Positions 53,217 to 63,103 are shown, counted from the first letter of the stretch. The stretch: DNA of 64,000 nt from Alteromonas australica (GCF_000730385.1 NZ_CP008849.1:3100001-3164000); one strand, 5' to 3'. Made by a program: numbers and translations. Notes: generated by a model not told the origin, from the letters alone.

Positions 53217-54101
53217 ATGGCAATGAGTTTCGAATCAAAAAGGCAATTGGGCTATCGCATTATGATGGCTCCCGCGCTACTCCTAATGGGTGCATTTATT
53301 GTTTTTCCTGCTTTTTACGCGTTTTCGTTAAGCTTAACCAATGATGCACTTCTTGGCTTTGCAGCAAAAGAGTCATCGTTTGTGGGGCTTCGAAATTTCA
53401 GCCGCTTATTTAGCGACCCACTATTTTGGAACTCGCTCAAAGTTACACTTATCTTTGTAATAGGTTCTGCGGTTATTGGGCAATTTGTATTGGGCTTTGC
53501 GTCGGCCATCTGTCTTCAGCGCCCTGTAAAATACAAATCTATTTTTAATGCCATCATATGCCTACCTAATGCGGTGCCAGAAATGGTCGTAGGCTTTTTA
53601 TGGATATCTATGTTTGCCAGTGGTGAATATGGCACGTTAAACCGTATCGTAACTTCTTTTGGCATTGAGCCGCAGCAGTGGCTTTATAGCTTTCCTTTGT
53701 TTTCAATTATTATCGTGAACACATGGCGAGGTATAGCCTTTTCGATGATCTTGTTAACCTCAGGTTTGGCATCTATTCCTAAAGATATTTACGAAGCGGC
53801 CAAAGTGGATGGCGCCTCAGACAGACAAATTTTCACCCGTATTACGTTACCGCTTATGATGCCGACCATATTTCTCTACATGTTTATCTCTACGGTAACC
53901 ACTTTTGCAATATTCGGGCTTGTCTACACCCTCAGCCGAGGGGGACCTGCAAATAGCACCGAAATATTGGGTATCTATATTTACAATCAGTCATTCACTT
54001 CTTTTCAACTAGGCTATGGCGCAGCGGTAGCCGTGGTGAGTTTGGTGGTATCTATGATTCTAGGTGCAGTCTACGTGCGCGCATTGAAGGTAGAAGTATA
54101 G
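53217..54101 (+). CDS. ABC sugar transporter permease, MalF-like
   Basis: A 294-residue inner-membrane subunit with six helices. The start is typical (YRIMMAPALLLMGAFIVFPA), and the EAA loop that contacts the ATPase is IYEAAKVDGASDRQIFTRIT around residue 188-207. Starts two bases after the binding-protein stop. Forms the channel with the next gene product. Confidence 0.92.
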   Translation: MAMSFESKRQLGYRIMMAPALLLMGAFIVFPAFYAFSLSLTNDALLGFAAKESSFVGLRNFSRLFSDPLFWNSLKVTLIFVIGSAVIGQFVLGFASAICLQRPVKYKSIFNAIICLPNAVPEMVVGFLWISMFASGEYGTLNRIVTSFGIEPQQWLYSFPLFSIIIVNTWRGIAFSMILLTSGLASIPKDIYEAAKVDGASDRQIFTRITLPLMMPTIFLYMFISTVTTFAIFGLVYTLSRGGPANSTEILGIYIYNQSFTSFQLGYGAAVAVVSLVVSMILGAVYVRALKVEV

Positions 54102-54102
54102 T

Positions 54103-55032
54103 ATGAAAACTGGAGTGACTATTATGACTCACACACACAGCCTGCCAGAGAGTGCTTCAAATCGAAAAGCCTACATGACACTTATCATGATTTCGTTTTT
54201 CTGTTTAATTCCTTTCTTTTGGGTGTTACTTGCCGCTTTCGACCCGAATGCAACGCAATTTCTCGCGATCCCTAAGGACGTTACCGTCGCCCATTTTTGG
54301 AACCTGTTTGCTAATGAAAGTGGCCTGCGTTGGATTGTTAACTCGGTGCTGATTGTTGGGTTGGCCACGCTACTTACCTTAATATTCGCCGGCTTTGGTG
54401 GCTATGCGTTATCTCGAACAAAAGCCTGGTGGAAACGCCCTTTGCTATACGCCATTATTCTCGTTCGAATAGTGCCACCTCCGGCGCTCATCGTTCCTGT
54501 TTACAAGGTTATGCTAGCGTTAAATGACATGGTAAACAGCGTTATTATCTCGATTACCGATAACGTTGAACACCAGTTAGTATTGAGTCGAATTTTTTCT
54601 TTTGTTGATGGCTATCTAGGACTGATACTCATCCATACAGCCATGCAGCTGCCACTGGCTATTTGGATAATGAAAACATTTTTTGACGCTATCCCTAAAG
54701 ATTACGAAGAAGCCGCTGCACTTGATGGTGCCAGCCAAATTCAGACGGTACGTCATGTACTTATCCCACTTGCACTCCCAGGATTCGCCGCCGCTGGCTT
54801 ATTTGCATTTATTAATGCATGGGGAGATTTTCTGATGCCATTAATGTTTACGTCTTCTCCAGAACTGCAAACGTTACCACTGGGTATGTTTAGAGCCTTT
54901 CTGCGGGTTGATGCCATTGATTATGGCTTTCTTACCGCCCTTGCGGTTATTTACACACTCCCCGCTGTTATTGCATTTTCGTTTGCCAGAAAGTTTCTAA
55001 CACAAACTTTTTCTGGCGGTGTAAAAGGATAG
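54103..55032 (+). CDS. ABC sugar transporter permease, MalG-like
   Basis: A 309-residue inner-membrane subunit. It has the MalG-type first helix LIMISFFCLIPFFWVLLAAF and the EAA loop DYEEAAALDGASQIQTVRHV. It starts one base after the previous stop. An alternative ATG at 54124 has a better Shine-Dalgarno (GGAG eight bases upstream) and would remove seven residues; either is possible. About 40 extra residues between helices (LALNDMVNSVIISITDNVEH) enlarge a loop relative to common MalG proteins. Partner of the MalF-like subunit. Confidence 0.92.
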   Translation: MKTGVTIMTHTHSLPESASNRKAYMTLIMISFFCLIPFFWVLLAAFDPNATQFLAIPKDVTVAHFWNLFANESGLRWIVNSVLIVGLATLLTLIFAGFGGYALSRTKAWWKRPLLYAIILVRIVPPPALIVPVYKVMLALNDMVNSVIISITDNVEHQLVLSRIFSFVDGYLGLILIHTAMQLPLAIWIMKTFFDAIPKDYEEAAALDGASQIQTVRHVLIPLALPGFAAAGLFAFINAWGDFLMPLMFTSSPELQTLPLGMFRAFLRVDAIDYGFLTALAVIYTLPAVIAFSFARKFLTQTFSGGVKG

Positions 55033-55045
55033 AAAGGTTACCAAC

Positions 55046-56134
55046 ATGTCACAAATTGAATTGATCAATATAAAAAAGCAATTTGAAAATACTGAAATTG
55101 TAAAAGGTGTGGATATTCACATTGAGAAAGGTGAATTCGCGGTCATTGTAGGCCCCAGCGGGTGTGGCAAGTCTACCCTACTGCGGATGATTGCTGGCCT
55201 TGAAGATATCTCTAGCGGAGAATTAAAAATTGGGGGACAGGTTGTTAACCATGTATCACCTGATAAACGCGGTATCGCCATGGTATTTCAATCTTATGCC
55301 CTATACCCACACATGACGGTAGCAGAAAATATTGGGTTTGCCCTTAGTCTTCAAAAAGTGGACAAGCAGGAAATTAAACAACGCGTGAAAGAAGCGGCAG
55401 AAATGCTAGAACTTACTGCGCTACTTAAACGCAAACCGGCTGAACTCTCTGGTGGTCAACGACAAAGGGTTGCCATCGGCCGTGCAATTGTAAAACGCCC
55501 GCAACTCATATTGTTTGATGAACCGTTATCTAACCTAGATGCCAAGCTTAGAGTTCAAATGCGCGCTGAACTTATGCGATTACATAGGGAATTCGGATCA
55601 ACGGTGATTTACGTTACACATGACCAAGTAGAAGCCATGACTATGGCACAAAAAATCATTGTGTTGAATCAAGGAAAAGTAGCACAAGTCGGCAAACCTA
55701 TGGCTCTGTACAAGCAGCCTGACAATCAATTTGTGGCACAATTTATCGGCATTCCTAAGATGAACTTGCTACCGGGGGCAATAAAAGATAATCGCTTCTT
55801 GGGAGAGTGTAATCAAGATGTCTCCTTAACCCAAACTTATCACAATGCCACTCTGGTGAATTTAGGTATTCGACCAGAGCATGTCAATATTGATCATCAG
55901 GGTAACGAATGGAACGTTATTCTAGTGGAACGTTTAGGCGTAGAAACATTCATCCATGTTAAAGCAAATAACGCGCAACAAGTGGTTGTGAGGCTAGAAG
56001 GAAATACCGACGTTGCAGAAGGTCAAAGGGTTGGATTGATAATAAATCCCGAAGTATGCTTTTTGTTTGACGAGAACGGCGAACGAATACACCCCAAGCT
56101 AGACGTTTTAAATGTTGTACAAAACTCAGCGTAA
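55046..56134 (+). CDS. ABC sugar transporter ATP-binding protein (MalK/UgpC type)
   Basis: A 362-residue ATPase energising the CUT1 importer. Walker A is VGPSGCGKSTLLRM (about residue 36-49), the Q-loop MVFQSYALYPHM, the signature LSGGQRQRVAIGRA, Walker B LILFDEPLSNLD and the switch His in YVTHDQVEAMTM. A C-terminal regulatory OB domain (about 240-360, LGIRPEHVNI) is of MalK type. Preceded by AGAAAGGTT. Completing the importer inside the locus shows that sugars are taken up unphosphorylated. Confidence 0.95.
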   Translation: MSQIELINIKKQFENTEIVKGVDIHIEKGEFAVIVGPSGCGKSTLLRMIAGLEDISSGELKIGGQVVNHVSPDKRGIAMVFQSYALYPHMTVAENIGFALSLQKVDKQEIKQRVKEAAEMLELTALLKRKPAELSGGQRQRVAIGRAIVKRPQLILFDEPLSNLDAKLRVQMRAELMRLHREFGSTVIYVTHDQVEAMTMAQKIIVLNQGKVAQVGKPMALYKQPDNQFVAQFIGIPKMNLLPGAIKDNRFLGECNQDVSLTQTYHNATLVNLGIRPEHVNIDHQGNEWNVILVERLGVETFIHVKANNAQQVVVRLEGNTDVAEGQRVGLIINPEVCFLFDENGERIHPKLDVLNVVQNSA

Positions 56135-56501
56135 ATGGTTCTACCTAGTAACACAATATCAGGCCTTAGTGCGACGCTAAGGCCACTTCATGTGAAGAGT
56201 TAACATAACGTTCAATTACCCAGACTTTTCAAACCGCCCCCTACTTTTAATGGCTTGCCCCCGGTATCATTAACCTTCAAAAAGTCGCCTCCCCGTACAA
56301 AAAATTAACAAAAAACAAGCCAAACAGGCGAATAAACACACACAAAAAGCCGAAATTTCAGACAAAAAAGAAAAAGCGGATTAAAAAACACACAAAAGTT
56401 AACAATGGAATAAAAAATAGTAAAAATTTTGATTACTTGTTGACACCGGTGTCATTGATCCTATAAATTCATGTTAGTTAATTGTTAATCAGGGGACGAC
56501 C
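56135..56501. other. Intergenic region upstream of the second TonB receptor
   Basis: 367 bp. A 10-bp hairpin (GGCCTTAG at 56162-56169 with CTAAGGCC at 56177-56184) without a T tract may mark the end of the ABC transcript. From 56290 to 56430 the plus strand is extremely A-rich and T-poor, with repeated A5-A6 runs and CACACA pieces. The LacI operator and promoter at the right end are listed separately. Confidence 0.6.
56440..56467 (+). promoter_or_regulatory. LacI operator with TonB-receptor promoter
   Basis: TTGACACCGGTGTCAT (14-bp perfect core 56441-56454). TTGACA (56440-56445), a 16-bp spacer and TATAAA (56462-56467) form a strong sigma70 promoter within the operator, about 35 bp before the receptor gene start. 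Confidence 0.86.
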
Positions 56502-59207
56502 ATGAATAAAAAAGTAAAAACCGCAATAGCTTTGGGTGTAATTACTGCCCTATCTACAACATATGCTATACCTGTCATCGCCCAAGAATCGGCTGATGAC
56601 ACGCTAGAAATAATTGAAGTAAAAGGATTTCGTGGCGCAGTAATAAAAGCCAAGGACTTAAAACGCGAATCATTAGTTGCACAAGATTCAATTGTTGCAG
56701 AAGACATCGCTGATTTTCCCGACTTAAACCTAGCTGATTCATTACAGCGTGTTCCCGGGATAGCAATTACCCGTGAAGGTGGAGAAGGACGACAAATATC
56801 ACTTCGCGGAATGGGCCCTCAATTCACGCGGGTTGAAGTTAACGGTATGGAAGCCTTAGGTTCGTCTTCATCTCCTATGGACAGCCGGGGCGCAGTTACC
56901 CGCTCAAGGGCTTTTGACTTTAACATTTTCGCATCTGAATTATTTAACCAAATTGATGTTAAGAAATCGTATTCTGCCGAAATCGAAGAAGGCGGTATCG
57001 GTGGTACTGTTAATTTGAAAACGGCCAAGCCTTTTGATTTCAGCGGCCCTAAAGGGGTGGTTGGTGTACAAGGTGGCACAAATACTAATACTGACAATTT
57101 TGACAATCGCTTTGTAGGCATGGTGTCTAATACGTGGGATAAGTTTGGCGCTCTGGCCTCTATTGCTTATAGTACAAGGAAGTCTAGCGAGCACGGCTAC
57201 AACACTTATAGATGGCGTAAAAAAAGCACTTCAGACTATAGTGATAGCATCGACTCAGGCACTGCTGCATTGCTTGAAAGCGGCGATTTATGGTTTTCTA
57301 GAGGTAACCGCTACTCTGTCTGGAATAACGAACAAGAACGCTTAGGTATTACTGCCTCTTTGCAGTACCGTCCATCAGATGACGTAGACTTAAGCCTAGA
57401 CTTCATGCGAGGCGAACTGAACAATACCTTAGATGAGCACCATATATCTACTGGCGGCTCAAGTAGTACCGCATTAGGTCGCGTGGAAGAGCTTGAATAT
57501 ATTGATAATAACGGTGATAAAGAAGTGGTATTCGCCCGTTATTCTGATACCACTGTACGAACAGAGTCGCGTGAAGATTATAATGAGTCAATCTTTACTC
57601 AGGTTACGTTCAATGCAGATTGGGTCATTTCAGATGCATTATCGGTAGAAGCACAAATAGGCACAAGTTCCTCTGAATACAATCAACCTAAGGTTAATAA
57701 AGCTAACCTTATGCGCGAAGGAAGCGGCATCACCACAGATTTCACCCAAGACCGTTTTTATGGCGTAAATACCTATGATTTCGATCCTACATCGACTGAC
57801 GGTTGGTTAGTTAAAGACTTGTACTTCCAAGAAGACTACATGAATACCGACTACGATAATGCCAAAGTTGATTTTAGGTACTTAGTTGGTGATTCTGGCA
57901 CAATCAGTTTTGGCGCAAACTATAAAAAATTCACTAACTCCGGTGAACGCAGACGTGATTCAGGCTATGTGCAAAGCAAAGATACTCCACTTAATACTGG
58001 CGTAAATACTATTTCTTCTGATATCACTGAAGTCTATTCTGATCACCCAGATCAAAGTTGGTTACAACTAGACATGGATGCAGTTAAAGCGTTTTACGGC
58101 TTATCTGATCTCTCGTTAGGAGACGATACTGTTGTAGAGACCTATGCCTTCGAAGTGCAAGAAGAAACCCAAGCACTTTACGGCTTATATAGCTGGGATA
58201 GCATACTGGGTGATTCGACCTTTAGAGGAAGTATAGGCTTGCGCTACTACAACACAGAACTGACTTCTAGCGGTGTTTCTAATGGTGAAGACATTACCAT
58301 GGTTCGCGACTACTCAGGCGTACTGCCTACCCTGAATGTGGTGTATGAGGTAAGCGAAGATGTACTGCTGCGCTTTAGTGCAAGTAAAAATCTAACTCGT
58401 CCCTCTTTAGGCGCGCTTTCGGTCTCAGCGAGTGTATCGCAAGCTACCTTGGCAGAAGGTGACATTGGTTCAGTATCAATAGGTAACCCTGATTTAGAAC
58501 CGTATTCATCAGTCAACATTGATACCTCTATTGAATCTTATTTTGAAGGCGTTGGTTACCTTTCTGCTGCGGTATTCTTCAAAGATATTGAAGATTTTAT
58601 AGTCACGGAAACAGCAGCTGAAACCAAAACCCTTGCAGAATTGTCGTTGCCTGAATCTTTGTTGCCAAACGGAGGCACTTCGGACACTCAATTTAATGTA
58701 ACCACACCGCAGAATGCCGACGCATCCACTATTAAAGGTTTTGAGTTATCTTTCCAACGTGATTTCGATTTCTTGCCCGAACCTTTCCACAATATGGGGA
58801 TGATTGCTAACTACACTTGGGCAGATGGCACAAGTAAGTACCGCAATGTACAAGGTAGCGGGGAAGATCAAGTTAAGGCATTCCAAGGGCTATCAAAAAG
58901 TAGCTACAACCTAACTGTCTATTATGAAACAGATACATGGGGCGCTCGCATTGCTGCAGCCTACCGTGACCGTTACATTAGTCGCGTTGAGTCTGGCCTT
59001 GGCGACGAAGACGAACGTGGATTCCATGAAACCACTTATGTCGATTTCTCGGCTTTCTATCAGCTCAGTGAAGCACTTAAGCTGAACATTGAAGGTATTA
59101 ACTTAACCAATCAACAAGAAGTTCAGTATAGTGACTCCAGTGATCGTCAATACAACACCACGACGAGCGGAAGAACCTATATGGCAGGTGTAACTTATAA
59201 GTTTTAA
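56502..59207 (+). CDS. TonB-dependent outer-membrane receptor (uronate/mannoside locus)
   Basis: A 901-residue TonB-dependent receptor. The signal peptide ends near VIAQ (residue 27), followed by a TonB-box-like LEIIEVKGF. The plug domain covers about residues 60-180 (NLADSLQRVPGIAITREGGE, ISLRGMGPQFTRVEVNGMEA, GGIGGTVNLKTAKPFDFSG), and the barrel ends in MAGVTYKF. It belongs to the long marine type found with carbohydrate loci. Preceded by GGGGACGACC and by the LacI operator promoter. It is followed by its own terminator, with the PHP lipoprotein gene 107 bp downstream. Substrate inferred as the same saccharide handled by GH92 and the ABC importer. Confidence 0.92.
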   Translation: MNKKVKTAIALGVITALSTTYAIPVIAQESADDTLEIIEVKGFRGAVIKAKDLKRESLVAQDSIVAEDIADFPDLNLADSLQRVPGIAITREGGEGRQISLRGMGPQFTRVEVNGMEALGSSSSPMDSRGAVTRSRAFDFNIFASELFNQIDVKKSYSAEIEEGGIGGTVNLKTAKPFDFSGPKGVVGVQGGTNTNTDNFDNRFVGMVSNTWDKFGALASIAYSTRKSSEHGYNTYRWRKKSTSDYSDSIDSGTAALLESGDLWFSRGNRYSVWNNEQERLGITASLQYRPSDDVDLSLDFMRGELNNTLDEHHISTGGSSSTALGRVEELEYIDNNGDKEVVFARYSDTTVRTESREDYNESIFTQVTFNADWVISDALSVEAQIGTSSSEYNQPKVNKANLMREGSGITTDFTQDRFYGVNTYDFDPTSTDGWLVKDLYFQEDYMNTDYDNAKVDFRYLVGDSGTISFGANYKKFTNSGERRRDSGYVQSKDTPLNTGVNTISSDITEVYSDHPDQSWLQLDMDAVKAFYGLSDLSLGDDTVVETYAFEVQEETQALYGLYSWDSILGDSTFRGSIGLRYYNTELTSSGVSNGEDITMVRDYSGVLPTLNVVYEVSEDVLLRFSASKNLTRPSLGALSVSASVSQATLAEGDIGSVSIGNPDLEPYSSVNIDTSIESYFEGVGYLSAAVFFKDIEDFIVTETAAETKTLAELSLPESLLPNGGTSDTQFNVTTPQNADASTIKGFELSFQRDFDFLPEPFHNMGMIANYTWADGTSKYRNVQGSGEDQVKAFQGLSKSSYNLTVYYETDTWGARIAAAYRDRYISRVESGLGDEDERGFHETTYVDFSAFYQLSEALKLNIEGINLTNQQEVQYSDSSDRQYNTTTSGRTYMAGVTYKF

Positions 59208-59223
59208 TCTGTTACTTATTGTC

Positions 59224-59256
59224 AAAGGCGCCTGAATTTTCTGGCGCCTTTTTTAT
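59224..59256 (+). terminator. Terminator after the TonB receptor
   Basis: AAAGGCGCC, ten-base loop, GGCGCCTTT followed by TTTT. The PHP gene downstream therefore needs read-through or its own promoter in the next 60 bp; no consensus promoter with normal spacing was found there. Confidence 0.87.
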
Positions 59257-59314
59257 TACTACATATATTGTAACGTTGACGTTTTTATTTTGGTCATAAT
59301 TTTAGGAGCCTGTA

Positions 59315-60766
59315 ATGCGCTACCCAGCATTGTACTCAGTGATTTTATCTTTCCCGCTTTTAGCGTCATGCAAAAGTACTGTTGACCAGCCCCAAAGTAA
59401 TATCCCGCCGAGCTCCACTCAGCAGGCAACAACACCAGAGTGGCTAGCAGGTGATCACCATATCCATGGTAAATATAGTGCTAGATGGGATTGGAGTACC
59501 ACCCCACCTACGCCTATTTTACGAGGAGATGCACAGTACGCCACCGCCATTTACGCGCAAATGGCAAAACATCACAATCTTAGTTGGATGGTTACCACAG
59601 ATCATGGTGGCCCTGCTCATAGTAAGGTAAATTTACATCAAGCCTATCCAGAGCTTGTTGCATCGCGCGAGGCCACACCTGAAGTATTGCAGTTTTACGG
59701 AATGGAATTTGACACACCAGGAGCACGCCACTGTAGTTTAATCATTCCACATACTGCGAATGAAGCTGAACAACTTTTTCGTATAGAAAAAAACTTTAAT
59801 CGACGTGAGGTTGAACCCAATTCCGTCCCCAGAGACACCAATGCCTTTATGTTAAAAGCGCTAAAGTCCATGCAAGCCGAGAAAGATAAACCGCTTTTAA
59901 TTGTAAACCACCCTGCTCGTTTAGCAGACAAGCTCGCTAGCTTCAAAAAGGTCACCCCCGAGAAACTAAAAGGTTGGCAAGATGCCGCACCTGATGTAGT
60001 GATAGGGATGGAGGGTGCGCCAGGACACCAGGCCAACGCGCTGAACCCTAATGGCTCAATAAAGAAATCTGGAAAGCGTGGCGGCTACGATCATTTCCCT
60101 ACTATGGGTGGCTTCGATCAGATGACCGCTATTGTAGGTGGTGTATGGGATCGTATGCTCAGTGAAGGTAGGCATTGGTGGATAACCGCAGCATCCGATA
60201 GCCATATGCATTACACAGAAGGGCGAACAGACTTTTGGCCGGGTGAATATTCAAAAACCTATGTTTTTGCTAACAAACAATACGCCGATATTATGCAAGC
60301 AATGCGCGACGGAAAAATATTTGTTACCACTGGCGATCTAATAGATTCATTGTCAGTTGAAGTGAAAAGTAACGCCAATCTGACTGCCAATATAGGAGAG
60401 ACAATCGCCATTACGTCGGGTGGCGATGCCACAGTAAGAATACGATTTCATGACCCTGACAATCACAATTTTGGCCGTCAGAACCCAAAGGTCGAACGTG
60501 TGGATGTGATTATTGGAAACGTAACGAGTGGCGATGAACCTGATGTAGCGCCGGTGGTTCATCGTTTTACACCCGATAAGTGGAGGGTAGATGGACAATA
60601 TGGGGTTATCGAAATATCACTTAACGATATTCAACAAGGGCATTACATTCGTGTTAGAGGCACCAACAATGCAGATGAACTTGAACCTGAAATAGACCCG
60701 CCAGGTGAAGATCCTTGGTCTGACTTATGGTTTTACAGTAACCCTGTATTTATTATTTTAAATTAG
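59315..60766 (+). CDS. Exported PHP-domain metal-dependent hydrolase, lipoprotein
   Basis: A 483-residue protein with a lipoprotein signal (lipobox LLASC, Cys19) and a PHP-type metal-dependent phosphoesterase domain (about 42-330). Metal-ligand motifs are GDHHIHGKYS (His-x-His), MVTTDHGGP (Asp96-His97), GMEFD (Glu), VNHPARLA and TAASDSHMHY. The last 150 residues (TANIGETIAITSGGDATVRI onward) look like a beta-sandwich. PHP enzymes mostly hydrolyse phosphoesters, and CehA/McbA relatives other ester bonds. The ATG at 59315 follows AGGAGCC. Location between a sugar receptor and GH92 suggests removal of a phosphate or phosphodiester substituent from the substrate. Substrate unknown. Confidence 0.83.
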   Translation: MRYPALYSVILSFPLLASCKSTVDQPQSNIPPSSTQQATTPEWLAGDHHIHGKYSARWDWSTTPPTPILRGDAQYATAIYAQMAKHHNLSWMVTTDHGGPAHSKVNLHQAYPELVASREATPEVLQFYGMEFDTPGARHCSLIIPHTANEAEQLFRIEKNFNRREVEPNSVPRDTNAFMLKALKSMQAEKDKPLLIVNHPARLADKLASFKKVTPEKLKGWQDAAPDVVIGMEGAPGHQANALNPNGSIKKSGKRGGYDHFPTMGGFDQMTAIVGGVWDRMLSEGRHWWITAASDSHMHYTEGRTDFWPGEYSKTYVFANKQYADIMQAMRDGKIFVTTGDLIDSLSVEVKSNANLTANIGETIAITSGGDATVRIRFHDPDNHNFGRQNPKVERVDVIIGNVTSGDEPDVAPVVHRFTPDKWRVDGQYGVIEISLNDIQQGHYIRVRGTNNADELEPEIDPPGEDPWSDLWFYSNPVFIILN

Positions 60767-60776
60767 CCCTATCGGC

Positions 60777-60808
60777 CTGCCAACATACTCACTATCGTAT
60801 GTTGGCAG
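60777..60808. terminator. Hairpin between PHP gene and GH92 (probable terminator)
   Basis: CTGCCAACATAC, loop of eight, GTATGTTGGCAG: a perfect 12-bp stem between two convergent genes. T-rich sequence follows only after a few bases on the plus strand, so efficiency is uncertain. Confidence 0.65.
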
Positions 60809-60817
60809 AGCCACTTA

Positions 60818-63103
60818 TTATTTTTGCATGGTCGACAACGAAGGGGGGAACTTACCCTTTCCCCAGTCAGATGGCTTAGATGCCATTTTTAATTTCAGCT
60901 CTCCTCCTTTTATTACATCTTCATGCGCTATCCAAGTGTTATTAAATGGCTTGCCGTTCAAGCTGGCAGAAACAATGTACCGATTCTTTTTACTAAGCTT
61001 ATCGGCGACCACTTTAAAGGTGTTCCCCCCTTCAAGATGCAAGGTAGCCGACTTCACTTGTGGCGTGTTAATTAAATAATATGGCTGTCCCGCATTGGGA
61101 AATAGGCCAATCATGTGAAAGGCCAGCCAAGATGACATGGCGCCCGAGTCGTCGTTACCCGGCAAACCGTCTCGCGCGCTGGTGTAATGTTCTTGGATGA
61201 TTTTATTAATTCTGTCAGAGCTTAAATGTGGCTTCCCTAACCAATGATAAAGCGTTGGTGTTAAAAACGAAGGTTCATTGGCTACATTGTAATAGTTGTG
61301 TTCAAAGAATGTGTTTAAGCGAGCTTCAAATGCACCGCTACCGCCACTCTTCTCTATCACTTGTGCAATATCATGAGGTACATAGAATGAGTATTCCCAT
61401 GAACTAGCTTCGTAGAAAAAACCACACCACCAGCACACACAATTTGGCCAGTCTTGCGCAAGCGGCGTGTACTCAATGTTCTGCGCTATACCATCTTTGA
61501 TAGTACAAGGAACTTCATCTACCCACTTTCCATCAGCATCTTTAGGCATAATGAAACCACGAGCGCCGTCGTGCTCGGTATCACGCCATAAGTTTTGCCA
61601 ATTATTTGATTGATCAATAAACCGGTAATATTCCCCCATGCGATGCAAACCTTTTGCAACGGTGGCTAACGCAAAGTCGTTGTATGCGTATTCTAGGGTG
61701 CGATTTCCCGCGCGCACGTAATCGGTAGATACATAACCTAAATGGTTGTAATCCTCTAAGCCCCCTCGCCCTTCTTTCTCGCTATTTCCACCAGGAGAAA
61801 CTGTGGCATTTTTTATCATCGCTTTAAGGGCTTGGTGGTAATTAACGCCGCTTAAATTTTTAGCGTAAGCATCTGCAATGACCACATCAGCGTTTGAACC
61901 GCCTTGAGTGCGACCATTTGTATTACCGCTGCGCCCTTCAGGTAAATAACCATCGTAGCGATAGATATTTAACATGCCATTGATAATATCAGCTTGGCGC
62001 TCTGGAGCAATTAAGGTGATGAGAGGTGAAGATGTACGAAAGGTATCCCAAATGGCGTAGAAGTCGTCATAGTAAGGTGTTGCCGTCCAAAGCGGGTTTT
62101 CACCGGAACGATCTACCGGCATCAACATCGTATGATATAACCCTGTATAGAACATGACGCGCTGTTCTCGGCTTGCTGATTTATCTAATTCGATTTGCGC
62201 AATTAACCGTTCCCACTTTTGTTCACTTTGCTCTCGTACCAGATTAAAGTTCCAATGCGGTATTTGACCTCGAAGATTCTCAGCTGCCTTGGCTTCGCTA
62301 ATAAATGAAATGCCTATTTTCAGCTTAACTGTTTTACTTTTATGGTCGCTAAACCGGCAAACTACGCCCGTTTTATCACCCGAGTCATATTGACTCTTTA
62401 TAGACGGATAAAGGGTGTCACCCTTGAACGTGCTAAAACTATCACAGGGTTGATTAACCTGGGCATGATAATACACCGTGTATGCATTACCATTATTCCA
62501 ACCGCCGCGAATTCGACTATAGCCTCGAATTTCAGTTGGCGAAATGACTTCTACCTGAGAACCAACAAATTGCTGTGCTTCCCTTGCATCAGGAACGGCT
62601 TTTTCACCTAGAAAAAATCCACCGTCTATTTTAATCGCATTGTTGCGATTATCACGAAACGTGTATTGATGAAATGCGGCTCTATCGGCGGTGGCTAGCT
62701 CTGCTTTTATTCCCCACTTAACCAAATCAGTCGCATAGTAACCTACGCTGGTATGCTCATTGGCACGTAAACTCGTTTGCGCAACCGACTCGAAATCTCC
62801 TGAATACGGCATAATAGAAATATTACCGTACTTAGGTCCGCCACCTGTACCGCTGACGTGTATTTGACTAAAGCCAACGAGGGGTTTGGTTAAATCTGGG
62901 TCGTAACCACTATTACTGTGAGTGCCAATATCTGGCCCTGGCTTCACCATGCCAAATGGGTTACTGGGGCCAACGAACACGTTCCCCAAACCTTCTGAAC
63001 CAATGAAGGGGTCGATATATTCATGGTAGTTGTCCTTAGCGAAACTCATCGAACAACAAAGCAATATTGAAAGAAATAAAGTAGATTTCAGCAAATTGAG
63101 CAT
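60818..63103 (-). CDS. GH92 alpha-mannosidase, exported
   Basis: A 761-residue secreted GH92 enzyme that should remove terminal alpha-mannose with calcium. The ATG at 63103 is preferred: AAAGG lies eight bases upstream and a signal peptide (to about SMSFA) follows; a TTG at 63124 would only add seven residues. N-terminal domain: YIDPFIGSEGLGNVFVGPSN, FGMVKPGPDIGTHSNSGYD, VGFSQIHVSGTGGGPKYG. Catalytic (alpha/alpha)6 domain: FYAIWDTFRTSSPLITLI, LPEGRSGNTNGRTQGGSNAD, and the catalytic-base motif PGNDDSGAMSSWLAFHMIGL near residue 648. This is a canonical family member, unlike the other GH92 of the window. The LacI operator lies 80 bp upstream. Confidence 0.93.
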   Translation of the reverse strand: MLNLLKSTLFLSILLCCSMSFAKDNYHEYIDPFIGSEGLGNVFVGPSNPFGMVKPGPDIGTHSNSGYDPDLTKPLVGFSQIHVSGTGGGPKYGNISIMPYSGDFESVAQTSLRANEHTSVGYYATDLVKWGIKAELATADRAAFHQYTFRDNRNNAIKIDGGFFLGEKAVPDAREAQQFVGSQVEVISPTEIRGYSRIRGGWNNGNAYTVYYHAQVNQPCDSFSTFKGDTLYPSIKSQYDSGDKTGVVCRFSDHKSKTVKLKIGISFISEAKAAENLRGQIPHWNFNLVREQSEQKWERLIAQIELDKSASREQRVMFYTGLYHTMLMPVDRSGENPLWTATPYYDDFYAIWDTFRTSSPLITLIAPERQADIINGMLNIYRYDGYLPEGRSGNTNGRTQGGSNADVVIADAYAKNLSGVNYHQALKAMIKNATVSPGGNSEKEGRGGLEDYNHLGYVSTDYVRAGNRTLEYAYNDFALATVAKGLHRMGEYYRFIDQSNNWQNLWRDTEHDGARGFIMPKDADGKWVDEVPCTIKDGIAQNIEYTPLAQDWPNCVCWWCGFFYEASSWEYSFYVPHDIAQVIEKSGGSGAFEARLNTFFEHNYYNVANEPSFLTPTLYHWLGKPHLSSDRINKIIQEHYTSARDGLPGNDDSGAMSSWLAFHMIGLFPNAGQPYYLINTPQVKSATLHLEGGNTFKVVADKLSKKNRYIVSASLNGKPFNNTWIAHEDVIKGGELKLKMASKPSDWGKGKFPPSLSTMQK

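Noticed and set aside
56290-56430. CRISPR or tandem repeat array in the A-rich tract
   Set aside because: No repeat unit of constant length and no spacers; only irregular A runs and short CACA pieces.
59276-59302. Promoter in front of the PHP gene (TTGACG ... TAATTT)
   Set aside because: The spacing (13-15 bp) is too short for a sigma70 promoter.
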